The notes under the pieces are model-generated. The model was not told the origin of the DNA. It saw nothing but the letters and a program-made list of their open reading frames with translations, and did no database searches. Position numbers and translations under genes: made by a program. From the NCBI RefSeq assembly GCF_006874645.1, contig NZ_CP030082.1, positions 1,240,001 to 1,304,000 of the forward strand: DNA of 64,000 bases. Reading direction: 5' to 3'. This document shows positions 1 through 7,403 of this stretch, in pieces; the stretch's first letter is position 1; every line of letters starts with the position of its first letter. Origin of the DNA: Bdellovibrio sp. ZAP7. GTDB taxonomy: Bacteria > Bdellovibrionota > Bdellovibrionia > Bdellovibrionales > Bdellovibrionaceae.

Positions 1-93
1 TATGTTGGTGTTGACGTGCAAGGCAGTAAGTGGACGGGGGAGTTTAACTACCAATACTTGGGACCCCAACTCTTTTTATCAGGGCGATTTTGA
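1..93 (+). CDS. C-terminal end of a probable outer-membrane beta-barrel protein (partial)
   Basis: Frame 1 is open from the window edge to a TGA at 91-93 and gives a 30-residue tail ending in LFLSGRF. Alternating polar and hydrophobic residues (GEFNYQYLGPQLFLSGRF) and a terminal phenylalanine are the usual signature of the last strand of a Gram-negative outer-membrane barrel, which the BAM machinery recognises. The rest of the gene lies outside the window, so the family cannot be named. The next gene starts 45 bases downstream on the same strand. Confidence 0.5.
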   Translation, partial: YVGVDVQGSKWTGEFNYQYLGPQLFLSGRF

Positions 94-138
94 TATTTTT
101 GTTCGCCATAGCAATCAGTGCGACGTTAGAATCAGAGC

Positions 139-1212
139 ATGAGCAAAGTCGCAGTCTTTTTTCAAAGTGAACCACCTCCAGCCATCGATGGAATTAAAAA
201 ACCTTTTAAACCCGGCGGCTACAGTGATAGCGGCGCTGATATAGCCTATGCCCTTAAGGAAAGTGGTCAGTTTGTGGCGACGCCGGTGGCTTTTCCTGAA
301 CCACAAAATGATAAAGACTGGGTCTTTCCTGATAGCGAATCAGGCTTTGCGAAAGCCTATGAAGCTGGTGCCAGAGTCTTTTGGCTGAACACTGTTTTGT
401 ACGTGGGCCATCCCGTTGAGAAAATAAAATATCCTGATGTAAAGTTCGTGGGACAGCTTCCTGCGGATGTGCAAAAGGCTGACGATAAGTTCGCGACCAA
501 TAAGCTTTTGCGAGAGCGTGGACTTCCGGTGGCTTTTTCTGAAGTTATTAAGCTTGAAAACTGGCAGTCATTAAATTTAACGGCTCCCATGATGATTAAA
601 CCTATCCGTGGTCGTGGCAGCCAAGGTGTGGAAGTCGTCAAGGAATCCCCAGCATTGAAAGCGTTGGTTGAAAAGTGGAAGGCCTCTGGGGAGTTTGGTG
701 ATGCTTTTATGGCCGAAGAGTTTTTGCCCGGTGACGAGATAACGATCACGGTGATGCCGGCAGGGACTTATCGTGTTCAAGGGGAGAACGTCGTTAAAGA
801 CACTCCCTGGGCATTGCCTCCGGTGCGACGTGTGAATCATGTCGAAGGGGTTGCGCCTTACAACGGTGTCGTAGCGGTGACCTCTAATAGTGTTCTTCTG
901 TCGCCAGTTGAGGCGCAGGAAGCCGCTATTCACAGTGCGGTACAGGCTTGCGAGCGAGCTGGAACTCTTTTGGAAATTCATGCGCCGATTCGCATTGATT
1001 GCCGTCAAAACTCCGACGGAAAGTACCTGATTTTTGATTTAAATATGAAACCGAATATGACGGGGCCAGGAAGGCCGGGGCGGGATAATCAAGACAGTCT
1101 GTCTGCTATTGCTGCCCGAGGAATTGGCTGGGACTTTAAAGACTTGCTGCTAGCGATGCTAGAGCAAGCCTTTAAGATGGTCGTTAGTAGCCAAGGATAT
1201 CTACGTAAGTAA
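139..1212 (+). CDS. ATP-grasp family ligase (glutathione synthetase / D-Ala-D-Ala ligase fold)
   Basis: The 357-residue protein looks like an ATP-grasp carboxylate-amine ligase. Visible parts are a substrate domain (about residues 1-110), the ATP lid with MIKPIRGRGSQGVEVV (residues 152-167; the lysine should contact ATP), the hinge strand MAEEFLPGDEITI (191-203), and the Mg-binding strands RIDCRQ and FDLNMKPNMTGPG (285-311), whose acidic and Asn residues match the usual D/E-x-N metal site. Substrate is unknown: it could join an amino acid or peptide to a carboxylate. It starts at ATG without a clear ribosome site. Its 3' end overlaps the converging S4-domain gene by 29 bases. Confident on fold, not on reaction. 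Confidence 0.75.
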   Translation: MSKVAVFFQSEPPPAIDGIKKPFKPGGYSDSGADIAYALKESGQFVATPVAFPEPQNDKDWVFPDSESGFAKAYEAGARVFWLNTVLYVGHPVEKIKYPDVKFVGQLPADVQKADDKFATNKLLRERGLPVAFSEVIKLENWQSLNLTAPMMIKPIRGRGSQGVEVVKESPALKALVEKWKASGEFGDAFMAEEFLPGDEITITVMPAGTYRVQGENVVKDTPWALPPVRRVNHVEGVAPYNGVVAVTSNSVLLSPVEAQEAAIHSAVQACERAGTLLEIHAPIRIDCRQNSDGKYLIFDLNMKPNMTGPGRPGRDNQDSLSAIAARGIGWDFKDLLLAMLEQAFKMVVSSQGYLRK

Positions 1213-1456
1213 TGCCTTTAGCAACGCTGGAAGAAACTTTAGCGCGTTGGCCTTTGATTTGAATTCTGCCATCCAAGAACAACTGTTTGAAAGTTGTGCG
1301 AGTGATGTTGAACAGATTCAGGTTTTCTTTTTGATTGCGAAGGGCGTTTAATAAAACCACATCCAAACGTTTGGCTGATTTGTGAAGCTCAATCGTCACG
1401 CGAAATGATTTAGGTGGTTGTGGTGGAACGTGATTTACGCCTTCGTATGCATCCAT
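1184..1456 (-). CDS. Small stand-alone S4-type RNA-binding domain protein
   Basis: I take the ATG at 1456, preceded by GGAG at a normal distance, giving 90 residues; an in-frame ATG at 1513 has no ribosome site. The C-terminal 60 residues read RLDVVLLNAL...ITRTTFKQLFLDGRIQIKGQRAK...VAKGITYVDI, the pattern of an S4 domain (paired helices ending in a G-x-(V/I)-x-(V/I)-(N/K)-G turn), the RNA-binding fold of ribosomal protein S4, pseudouridine synthases and Hsp15. No catalytic domain follows, so it may bind rRNA or tRNA alone, as Hsp15/YbcJ-type proteins do. It converges on the ATP-grasp gene, sharing 29 bases at the 3' ends. Confidence 0.6.
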   Translation of the reverse strand: MDAYEGVNHVPPQPPKSFRVTIELHKSAKRLDVVLLNALRNQKENLNLFNITRTTFKQLFLDGRIQIKGQRAKVSSSVAKGITYVDILGY

Positions 1457-1589
1457 GGGGTCTCCGAATTTAATAAGGCCGAAAGATGCCACGGGAAGGC
1501 CGCATTTGTCCATTTTCTTTGAGGTTGAGGGCTCTTATGGGGTCCGAGCCCTAAAAAAATGCCACGAATTGGGCTCAAACCAGCTGTTT

Positions 1590-2039
1590 TTAGTTACATT
1601 TGCCGACCGGGCCGTAAGTAACGACACTTTGGCAAACGAAAGCAAGCTTTTGGCCTTTTTTGATATTTAAAGTCTGAGAGATTTTCTTAGAAACCTTTTT
1701 TACGACAGCGTATTCAACTGTGACTTCGGCTTCATTCTCAAAGCATTCTTCAGTATAATTTTTCGCTTCAAATTTTGTCCTATTGGTTTGCTTTAGAACT
1801 AAATTGAAGATGTTGCCATCCTCGTCCTTTTCAATGCCATCCCAAGTTACCAGATTTTCTTCTTCAGAAAGTTTGTCTGATTCAATTCTGTAGGCATCCA
1901 TGGGACGGCCCGCGACGCCGATTTTCACTTGGTTGCCGTCGATCGTATACGCTGTGCAATTAGAAGTTAAATAAACACCACCTGCAAAAACAGGGTTAGC
2001 AGAAATAAGAAGCGCCAAGGTTACAAATACAGATTTCAT
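1590..2039 (-). CDS. Secreted four-cysteine small protein, paralogue of the next gene
   Basis: Translation from the ATG at 2039, which has AGGAG five bases upstream, gives 149 residues beginning with a classic signal peptide (MKSVFVTLALLISANPVFA). A longer reading frame to 2201 lacks a signal sequence and runs antisense-free into the neighbour, so it is rejected. The mature protein has four cysteines (SNCTAY, EECFEN, FVCQSV, GKCN) spaced like those of its upstream neighbour, plus a shared ending G-Q-K-L-A-F-V-C. I know no function; likely an exported, disulfide-stabilised periplasmic or released protein. It is 23 bases behind its paralogue and probably cotranscribed with it and the XRE gene. 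Confidence 0.75.
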   Translation of the reverse strand: MKSVFVTLALLISANPVFAGGVYLTSNCTAYTIDGNQVKIGVAGRPMDAYRIESDKLSEEENLVTWDGIEKDEDGNIFNLVLKQTNRTKFEAKNYTEECFENEAEVTVEYAVVKKVSKKISQTLNIKKGQKLAFVCQSVVTYGPVGKCN

Positions 2040-2062
2040 AAATACTCCTATGTTTTTAAAAT

Positions 2063-2509
2063 TTAGTGGCAGTCTAGGCCTGTGGGAGCCTGAACCGTGG
2101 TAGTGCAAGCGAAGCGCAGGGTTTGGCCCACTTTGATGCCTTTTGATTTGGGTAAATAAGCAGATACTTTCGTGACCTTCGCCAGTCGAACCGAGTCCCA
2201 TCTATGACCTTGAAGGCAGCCGTCGTCGATAATATCGCGAGTGACAATAGTTTCTTGGATAACGTTTAAAACAATTGCGGCATATTTCGGAATATTGTTG
2301 CCATAAGAAATGCCTTCAAAATTGACCCACTTGCTTTGCTCTTCTTCAGAATCTGATTCGATCGAGCGAGCATCACCTGGCAAAAGATAAAGGGCGATAG
2401 TTTGGCCCGTTGGAGTTTGAGCGATACATTCTTCAGTCATAGTTTCTTCTGTCGCGTAGGCTGTAGAAGCTGAAATGACTAGTGCCAAAATTGCGATTAA
2501 GTTTTTCAT
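2063..2509 (-). CDS. Secreted four-cysteine small protein, tandem paralogue
   Basis: The 148-residue product starts with a signal peptide (MKNLIAILALVISASTAYA). The mature part shares with the downstream gene the pattern of four cysteines (EECIAQ, DGCLQG, FACTTT, LDCH), the phrase (A/R)xxIESD and acidic run, and the ending VGQTLRFAC. This marks a tandem duplication followed by clear divergence. Nothing enzymatic is recognisable. It lies 30 bases downstream of the XRE regulator, so the three genes may be one transcription unit in which the regulator controls its own operon. An effector, an inhibitor or a structural envelope protein are all possible. Confidence 0.75.
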   Translation of the reverse strand: MKNLIAILALVISASTAYATEETMTEECIAQTPTGQTIALYLLPGDARSIESDSEEEQSKWVNFEGISYGNNIPKYAAIVLNVIQETIVTRDIIDDGCLQGHRWDSVRLAKVTKVSAYLPKSKGIKVGQTLRFACTTTVQAPTGLDCH

Positions 2510-2539
2510 AATATTCTCTATATAAATTCTGGTGAAAAA

Positions 2540-2827
2540 TTAAGTTAGCAAGTTGCCAAGTTGAGAGCGGAGTTCAGACAAAGTCTTTTCTACTTCTTCA
2601 AGTTTGATAAATAGATCTGCGTGCTTTGGCTTACGACCCGTCATCAGCTCAAACAGGGAAACGTCTAATGCTTTTGAGAGCTTTTCATAGGGCTCACCCA
2701 GAATCTGACGGCCATTTTCCCACTCACGGTAAGTGGTTACAGGGATGCCTGTAAGATCTGCGATTTGTTGGGCAGATTTGTCTTGTTCTGTGCGTAGTCT
2801 TTTAAGGCGTTTCGCTAAAGTTTCCAT
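2540..2827 (-). CDS. XRE/Cro-type helix-turn-helix regulator
   Basis: A 95-residue DNA-binding protein. Residues 6-63 form an HTH_3 domain: LKRLRTEQDKSAQQIADLTGIPVTTYREWENGRQ carries the five-helix Cro/C1 pattern with the recognition helix at IPVTTYREWENG. Residues 70-93 (FIKLEEVEKTLSELRSQLG) look like a short coiled coil for dimerisation. It heads a run with two secreted paralogues just downstream on the same strand, suggesting local autoregulation. The 106-base gap upstream to the radical SAM gene contains a palindromic repeat (2914-2925). Confidence 0.85.
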   Translation of the reverse strand: METLAKRLKRLRTEQDKSAQQIADLTGIPVTTYREWENGRQILGEPYEKLSKALDVSLFELMTGRKPKHADLFIKLEEVEKTLSELRSQLGNLLT

Positions 2828-2913
2828 AACATTCTCCGTGGAGGCCGTTATAGACAGATCGCTGCCATGCGTAAATTAGAATGATTCGATAGAATTCATC
2901 GAAAAAGTAGAAA

Positions 2914-2925
2914 GGTGCCAGGTCC
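2914..2925. repeat. Imperfect palindrome GGTGCCAGGTCC (REP-like core)
   Basis: GGTGCCAGGTCC (reverse GGACCTGGCACC) lies nine bases beyond the stop of the radical SAM gene. Dispersed cores of this GGxxCCTGGxxCC type are known from repeats mobilised by REP-associated Y1 transposases. A different core with similar symmetry recurs at three other places in this window. Assignment to the same class is inference. Confidence 0.4.
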
Positions 2926-2933
2926 GATAGCGC

Positions 2934-3785
2934 CTATTGGAAGCGGGTGATGTATTGGCAGCGTTGGCAGAGGTTTTCGACCAATTTATGGTCTTTAAAA
3001 CCTTTTAAAATTTTCATAGCGCGGTCGGAACCAAGGATGGATTCAACGGAGGCGTCCTTTACATTGCCGAGTGGAACTTTGCCTTCTTTGTCCAGGCAGC
3101 ATGGCACTAAAGTTCCATCAGCAAGGACGCCAAAGTGGCTGGAAAGGCCATAACAAGTGCCTTTGGTGCCGAGTAAGGGCAGGTCAACCGAGGGCCACGT
3201 GAACTCAGTATCGAAGTGCAAATATAAGCGATCTTGGATGCGAATACTTTTGTTCCTGCGAACGTCGATGGCTTCGTTAAAATTAAAACCAAACTCAGTG
3301 CCTACGCGGTCTAGCATCGAGCGATTGTGGGCACCAGTGCCCAGCGGGGCGTCCAAATTCCACAGACGGAAATTCAGATACAAATCTGGACGCTCGGCCA
3401 TTGCTCGGCGAGTGTAGTTAAAGATCTTATTCAAATAGATAGTTGGGTCTTTGTCTCCATAGTTGTCATGGAAGCTGTGCAAAGAGAAATTCACCTGACG
3501 CAAAATCGGGTGTAGCAAAAGATCTTCTTTCATCGCATTCATCAAGACGCCGTTGGTAACCAGGAACACGGGAACCTGATGATTCGCGCAGATATTGATG
3601 AACTCTGCCAATTTGGGGTGCACCAAAGGGTCGCCCATCAAATGTAAAGTCACTTGGTCAGTCAGCGGGGCCACTTGCGTGATCACGGATTCGAAAACCT
3701 CCAGGCTCATCATTTTCTTTTCACGCTCAACAGGCGGACAGAAGCTACACTGCAGATTGCAGATGTTGCTGATCTCGATATTCAC
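2934..3785 (-). CDS. Radical SAM / SPASM-like iron-sulfur enzyme
   Basis: N-terminal NIEISNICNLQCSFCPP supplies the CxxxCxxC motif that binds the 4Fe-4S cluster and S-adenosylmethionine. It is followed by the HLMGDPLVHP strand typical of the TIM barrel. Near the C-terminus, GTCYGLSSHFGVLADGTLVPCC and NLCQRC give the extra cysteines of a SPASM-like domain that holds auxiliary clusters. Substrate unknown; relatives modify peptides or tRNA and cofactors. The start is uncertain: GTG at 3785 is the only standard codon, but the frame stays open ten codons further, encodes family-like residues (RFNKV), and has AAGGA nine bases before an ATT at 3812. It sits just after the lpdA terminator. Confidence 0.85.
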   Translation of the reverse strand: MNIEISNICNLQCSFCPPVEREKKMMSLEVFESVITQVAPLTDQVTLHLMGDPLVHPKLAEFINICANHQVPVFLVTNGVLMNAMKEDLLLHPILRQVNFSLHSFHDNYGDKDPTIYLNKIFNYTRRAMAERPDLYLNFRLWNLDAPLGTGAHNRSMLDRVGTEFGFNFNEAIDVRRNKSIRIQDRLYLHFDTEFTWPSVDLPLLGTKGTCYGLSSHFGVLADGTLVPCCLDKEGKVPLGNVKDASVESILGSDRAMKILKGFKDHKLVENLCQRCQYITRFQ

Positions 3786-3827
3786 CTTGTTAAAGCGGTT
3801 CTTAGATTTAATAAGTCAGGATCCTTA

Positions 3828-3861
3828 AAATAAAAAAGGCCCCTGGGAAATCCCAGAGGCC
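3828..3861 (-). terminator. Intrinsic terminator of lpdA
   Basis: An 11-bp stem with one mismatch (GGCCTCTGGGA / TCCCAGGGGCC, two-base loop) is followed on the minus strand by TTTTTTATTTT. It lies 18 bases after the lpdA stop codon. Confidence 0.85.
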
Positions 3862-3878
3862 TTGGATTTGGAACTCTC

Positions 3879-5288
3879 TTACATCTGACGAGCGCGTTTT
3901 TCAACCGCCAGGGCGGCTTCACGCACAACTTCTGACAAAGTAGGGTGGGCGTGGAAGGATCTTGCAAGATCTTCACTGCTGCCACCGAACTCCATACACA
4001 CAATCACTTCGTGGATCAGCTCAGATACGCCAGGACCCACCATGTGAGCGCCCAAAAGCTTGTCTGTGGCCTTATCCGCGATGATTTTTACGAAACCTTC
4101 AGTGAAGCCTTTCGCGCGCGCACGGCCGTTTGCCAGGAATGGGAATTTACCCACGTTGATTTCGATACCTTTTTCTTTAGCTTGTTCTTCGTTGATACCT
4201 ACAGTTGCAACTTCTGGGTGAGTGTAGATCACGCCTGGAACTGTGTTGTAGTTCACGTGACCTGCGCCACCAGCTAGCATTTCAGCAACTGCTACGCCTT
4301 CTTCTTCCGCTTTGTGCGCAAGCATTGGGCCCGCGATAACGTCACCAATGGCATAGATGCCAGCAACTGAGGTTTGGTAGTGAGCATCGACGATGATGCG
4401 ACCTTGTGGATCCTTTTGGATACCAGTTTCTTCAAGACCCAAGCCTGTTGTGAATGGTTTGCGTCCAGTTGCTACCAGAACAACTTCGGCTTTCGCAGTT
4501 GTTGCTTTGCCGTCAGTCAAAGATTCGTAAGTCACTTCAACGCCGTCAGCAACAACGTTAGAGCCCGTTACTTTCGTCGAAAGAAGGAACTTCATGCCTT
4601 CTTTTTCCAAGTTACGTTTAAGAACGTTCATGCAGTCTTGATCTGTAGCGCCGCCCAAGCGGTTCGTGTACTCGATCACTGTTACTTCAGCACCCAGGCG
4701 CTGCCATACAGAACCCAGTTCAAGACCGATCACACCACCACCGACAACGATCATCGTTTTAGGAACTTGTGGCAGGATCAAGGCACCTGTGTTGGATACG
4801 ATTCTTTTTTCATCGTATTTTAGGAATGGAAGTTCCACAGGAACAGAACCAGAAGCAATCACGATCGCTTTAGTCGTCAACACTTGAGTATTACCGTCGT
4901 CTGTTTTCACTTCTACTTTGCCAGCTCCCAAGATTTTCCCGAAGCCGTTGATGCCTGTGATTTTGTTTTTCTTGAATAGGAAGTTAATACCATCAGTGTT
5001 GGCTTTAACCACTTTGTCTTTACGAGCGATCATCGTGCCCAAGTCCAATTCAACTTTAGGAACTTTGATACCATGAGCAGCGAAATCATGTTGAGCCGCT
5101 ACGTAATGTTCAGAACTTTCCAAAAGAGCTTTGGAAGGGATGCAACCTACGTTCAAGCAAGTGCCACCGTAAGTTTTGTCTTTTTCAATAACTGCCGTTT
5201 TCAATCCCAATTGAGCTGCGCGAATTGCGCCTACATAACCACCGGGACCGGAACCGATAACAATAAGATCAAATTGATTGTCTGACAT
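3879..5288 (-). CDS. lpdA: Dihydrolipoyl dehydrogenase (E3)
   Basis: 469 residues, the usual length. It reoxidises the dihydrolipoyl groups of 2-oxo-acid dehydrogenase complexes, passing electrons to FAD and NAD+. Visible are the FAD fold IGSGPGGYVGAIRAAQLG (residues 11-28), the redox disulfide GGTCLNVGCIPSK (41-53), the NAD fold VVGGGVIGLELGSVWQRLGAEV near 180-200, AIGDV near 315, and the C-terminal active site SFHAHPTLSEVVREA with catalytic His and Glu. The likely partners E1 and E2 (sucA, sucB) are about 7 kb away on the same strand. It is transcribed alone and ends at a strong terminator. Confidence 0.97.
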   Translation of the reverse strand: MSDNQFDLIVIGSGPGGYVGAIRAAQLGLKTAVIEKDKTYGGTCLNVGCIPSKALLESSEHYVAAQHDFAAHGIKVPKVELDLGTMIARKDKVVKANTDGINFLFKKNKITGINGFGKILGAGKVEVKTDDGNTQVLTTKAIVIASGSVPVELPFLKYDEKRIVSNTGALILPQVPKTMIVVGGGVIGLELGSVWQRLGAEVTVIEYTNRLGGATDQDCMNVLKRNLEKEGMKFLLSTKVTGSNVVADGVEVTYESLTDGKATTAKAEVVLVATGRKPFTTGLGLEETGIQKDPQGRIIVDAHYQTSVAGIYAIGDVIAGPMLAHKAEEEGVAVAEMLAGGAGHVNYNTVPGVIYTHPEVATVGINEEQAKEKGIEINVGKFPFLANGRARAKGFTEGFVKIIADKATDKLLGAHMVGPGVSELIHEVIVCMEFGGSSEDLARSFHAHPTLSEVVREAALAVEKRARQM

Positions 5289-5473
5289 TCGTAACTTCCT
5301 TTGATGTGCACTACAGGGCGGAGTTTTTAATTACTCTCTTGGTATACGCTATTTTAGCATTCGCGGTCACTAAGTAAGGTTCGTTTTAGGCGAGGCTTTT
5401 GGCTGAATTTGATTTGATGTTGGTTAGCGGCACATTTTGAGGCGCGAGAATTACTCAATATATTTAGCTATTT

Positions 5474-5487
5474 ATGATCCAGATCAT
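5474..5487. promoter_or_regulatory. FNR/CRP-type palindrome upstream of padR
   Basis: ATGATCCAGATCAT is a perfect palindrome around the TGAT-N4-ATCA core recognised by FNR/FixK-type regulators (consensus TTGAT-N4-ATCAA). It is about 77 bases upstream of the padR start in the 275-base region divergent from lpdA, so it could act on either gene. The site is seen; binding is inferred. Confidence 0.55.
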
Positions 5488-5563
5488 GCTTCACTAAGAA
5501 ATATTACCTAGTACCTTGCATTCCGAGGTACCATGGATTACTTTGTAGCTGTAAGGGGCACTC

Positions 5564-5872
5564 ATGAATGTTCAATTTAAAAAAGGCGTGATCGAACTCT
5601 TGGTTTTGTCGCTGCTGAATCGCAAAGACCGCTATGGGTATGAGCTGGTCGAAGCGATCTCAGAAAGCATCGAGATAGCCGAGGGGACGATCTATCCCTT
5701 GTTAAAACGAATGACCGATGAAGGTTATTTCAAAACCTATCTGCAGGAATCGGCGGAGGGGCCTCCGCGCAAATACTATCAAATGACGACGAAGGGTCGG
5801 ACGTATTTCGACGAGCTTCGCAAGGAATGGCGCGAGTTTTCAAAAAGTGTTGAAAAGATTTTGGGAGAATAA
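5564..5872 (+). CDS. PadR-family transcriptional regulator
   Basis: 102 residues. The opening [31 protein letters not shown], then [18 protein letters not shown] and [14 protein letters not shown], is the standard PadR winged helix: helix-turn-helix followed by the beta wing that contacts DNA. PadR proteins of this short type repress membrane-stress or transport operons. It is directly followed by a HAAS-domain membrane protein (start codon abuts this stop) and a DUF4097-like protein, an arrangement seen widely in bacteria where the PadR gene autoregulates the operon. Confidence 0.93.
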   Translation: MNVQFKKGVIELLVLSLLNRKDRYGYELVEAISESIEIAEGTIYPLLKRMTDEGYFKTYLQESAEGPPRKYYQMTTKGRTYFDELRKEWREFSKSVEKILGE

Positions 5873-6433
5873 ATGACGAAGGCAGAGTTTTTCGAACAAC
5901 TAAATGACGGTTTGAAAAAAGTAAGAAAAGACGAACGCGCCGATATTTTGGCGGAGTACGAAGAGCATTTCCATCATGCTTTGGCGAAAGGTAAAACGGA
6001 AGATCAGATCTGCAAAGACCTGGGTTCGGTGGATCAAATCATAAAGGACTACCGTATTGAAAAAATTTTGGCCGATCAAGTGACGGGGGAGACCGGTAAT
6101 GCCAAGTCTATCATGCGTGCTGCACTTATATTGATGGCACTGGCTCCGTTGAACTTCCTGGTTTTCATTGGACCATTCCTGGTGACGATGTGTTTGCTGG
6201 TCGCCTTTTGGTCTGTGGGGGGCTCGCTGTTTTTAGTGGGTGCAGCGATGTTCTTTACATTGTTGGTTAAAATATTCTCAAGCTTATTGGTGCCAGTTTT
6301 GATGATTGGGTGCGTGGGGATCGCATCCCTCGGGATTTTCTTTATGCTCTTGTTATTACCAATTACTCAATTAATGGGTGCAATGACATTTAGATATTTG
6401 AAATGGAATCTTGATTTTGCGAGAGGTCACTAA
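5873..6433 (+). CDS. HAAS/DUF1700-type membrane protein
   Basis: 186 residues. The first 65 residues (KAEFFEQLNDGLKK...ERADILAEYEEHFHHALAKGKTEDQICKDLGSVDQII) form the HAAS helical domain typical of DUF1700 proteins. Three or so hydrophobic segments follow (about 80-170), placing it in the inner membrane. Its start codon abuts the padR stop and has GGGAG in the end of padR, so translation is likely coupled. Members of this family usually pair with PadR regulators and DUF4097 proteins; molecular role is not established. Confidence 0.85.
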   Translation: MTKAEFFEQLNDGLKKVRKDERADILAEYEEHFHHALAKGKTEDQICKDLGSVDQIIKDYRIEKILADQVTGETGNAKSIMRAALILMALAPLNFLVFIGPFLVTMCLLVAFWSVGGSLFLVGAAMFFTLLVKIFSSLLVPVLMIGCVGIASLGIFFMLLLLPITQLMGAMTFRYLKWNLDFARGH

Positions 6434-6434
6434 G

Positions 6435-7280
6435 ATGAAAAAGTACTATATCGTTTCTTTGATTGCGAGTTTCTTTGTTGCGGCTATCTGCCTGGGAGCC
6501 ACGGCTTCATTTGTATCCACTTGGAGTAAAAAAGAACGTGATGAAATTGAGAAAATCGCTTTTTCTAAAACTTCTTGGGCTTATAAACTGAGACCTGACG
6601 CCGAAGAAATCGGTAACGCCTCTAACACCAATCCGCTGGAAATTTCTTTGGCGGGAATTACTGAAGTTGAAGTGGTGGTTCCGGATGGCGATGTTAAAAT
6701 TTCCGCGGGTAAGGACGCCGCAGGAACATTCACGGCGCAAGAATTGGCAGAGGGCTGCCAGTTGCGAGTGACTCGCCGTAAGGATGAATTGACCATTCGC
6801 TTTTCAAAAATTGATAAGAAAAGCGAAGGCTGTTCAGGAAGTTTGATCGCAGAGATTCCTTCGTCGGTGGACTTGCACATCACTGGTGGGCAAGGGGATG
6901 TGACAGTCGAGAAAATGAAGGCTGAAATTAAGGCTCATATCGGTTCTGGTAAACTTACGATCGCGGAAAGCAAAGGGGGCGTTCGTGGCGAAGTGGGCGT
7001 AGGCGACGTTTTAATTTCGGGAGCATCTCCAGAAATCAAAATTGAGCTTGGCGTTGGTAAACTTGATGTAAAACTCATCGAAAAAATCAATGAGGGAGAA
7101 TGGTCTTTAAAAGTTGGCATGGGCAGTATCAATGTCGAACTTCCGCAAGGGCAAATTGTAAAAGAAAAGTATAAAACGGGAATGGGCAGTAGAACCCTCT
7201 TGAATAAGGAAAAAACTGACGCAGAGTTTGAAATCAGCGCCACCTCTGGGGTGGGCGATATCGCAACTACGGTCAGGTAA
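6435..7280 (+). CDS. DUF4097-like putative adhesin, membrane-anchored
   Basis: The ATG at 6435 has GAGAGG nine bases upstream and starts a hydrophobic anchor (KYYIVSLIASFFVAAICLGATA); an ATG at 6411 overlaps the previous gene and is less likely. The body is a repetitive beta-rich segment: successive phrases such as VTVEKMKAEIKAHIGSGKL, GGVRGEVGVGDVLI, IKIELGVGKLDVKLIE and LKVGMGSINVELP are spaced like turns of a beta helix, as in DUF4097 proteins. 281 residues. Third gene of the padR operon, ended by a strong terminator. Function in the family is unproven; an envelope-stress role is often proposed. Confidence 0.75.
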   Translation: MKKYYIVSLIASFFVAAICLGATASFVSTWSKKERDEIEKIAFSKTSWAYKLRPDAEEIGNASNTNPLEISLAGITEVEVVVPDGDVKISAGKDAAGTFTAQELAEGCQLRVTRRKDELTIRFSKIDKKSEGCSGSLIAEIPSSVDLHITGGQGDVTVEKMKAEIKAHIGSGKLTIAESKGGVRGEVGVGDVLISGASPEIKIELGVGKLDVKLIEKINEGEWSLKVGMGSINVELPQGQIVKEKYKTGMGSRTLLNKEKTDAEFEISATSGVGDIATTVR

Positions 7281-7283
7281 AAA

Positions 7284-7309
7284 AAGGGTTCTTCGGAACC
7301 CTTTTTTCG
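7284..7309 (+). terminator. Intrinsic terminator of the padR operon
   Basis: AAGGGTTC-TTCG-GAACCCTT, an 8-bp stem with a UUCG-type tetraloop, runs straight into six T. Confidence 0.92.
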
Positions 7310-7403
7310 TTTACTTTACGAGTCTTTTTGCCCTCTCTGGCATGTCTTCTGAAATACCTCTTTGCATAGATTAATAAAGAATTTCTATTCCAAGGAGAAC
7401 CCT

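Noticed and set aside
1455-1670. 71-codon plus-strand frame
   Set aside because: Overlaps two minus-strand genes at both ends and has no domain or ribosome site.
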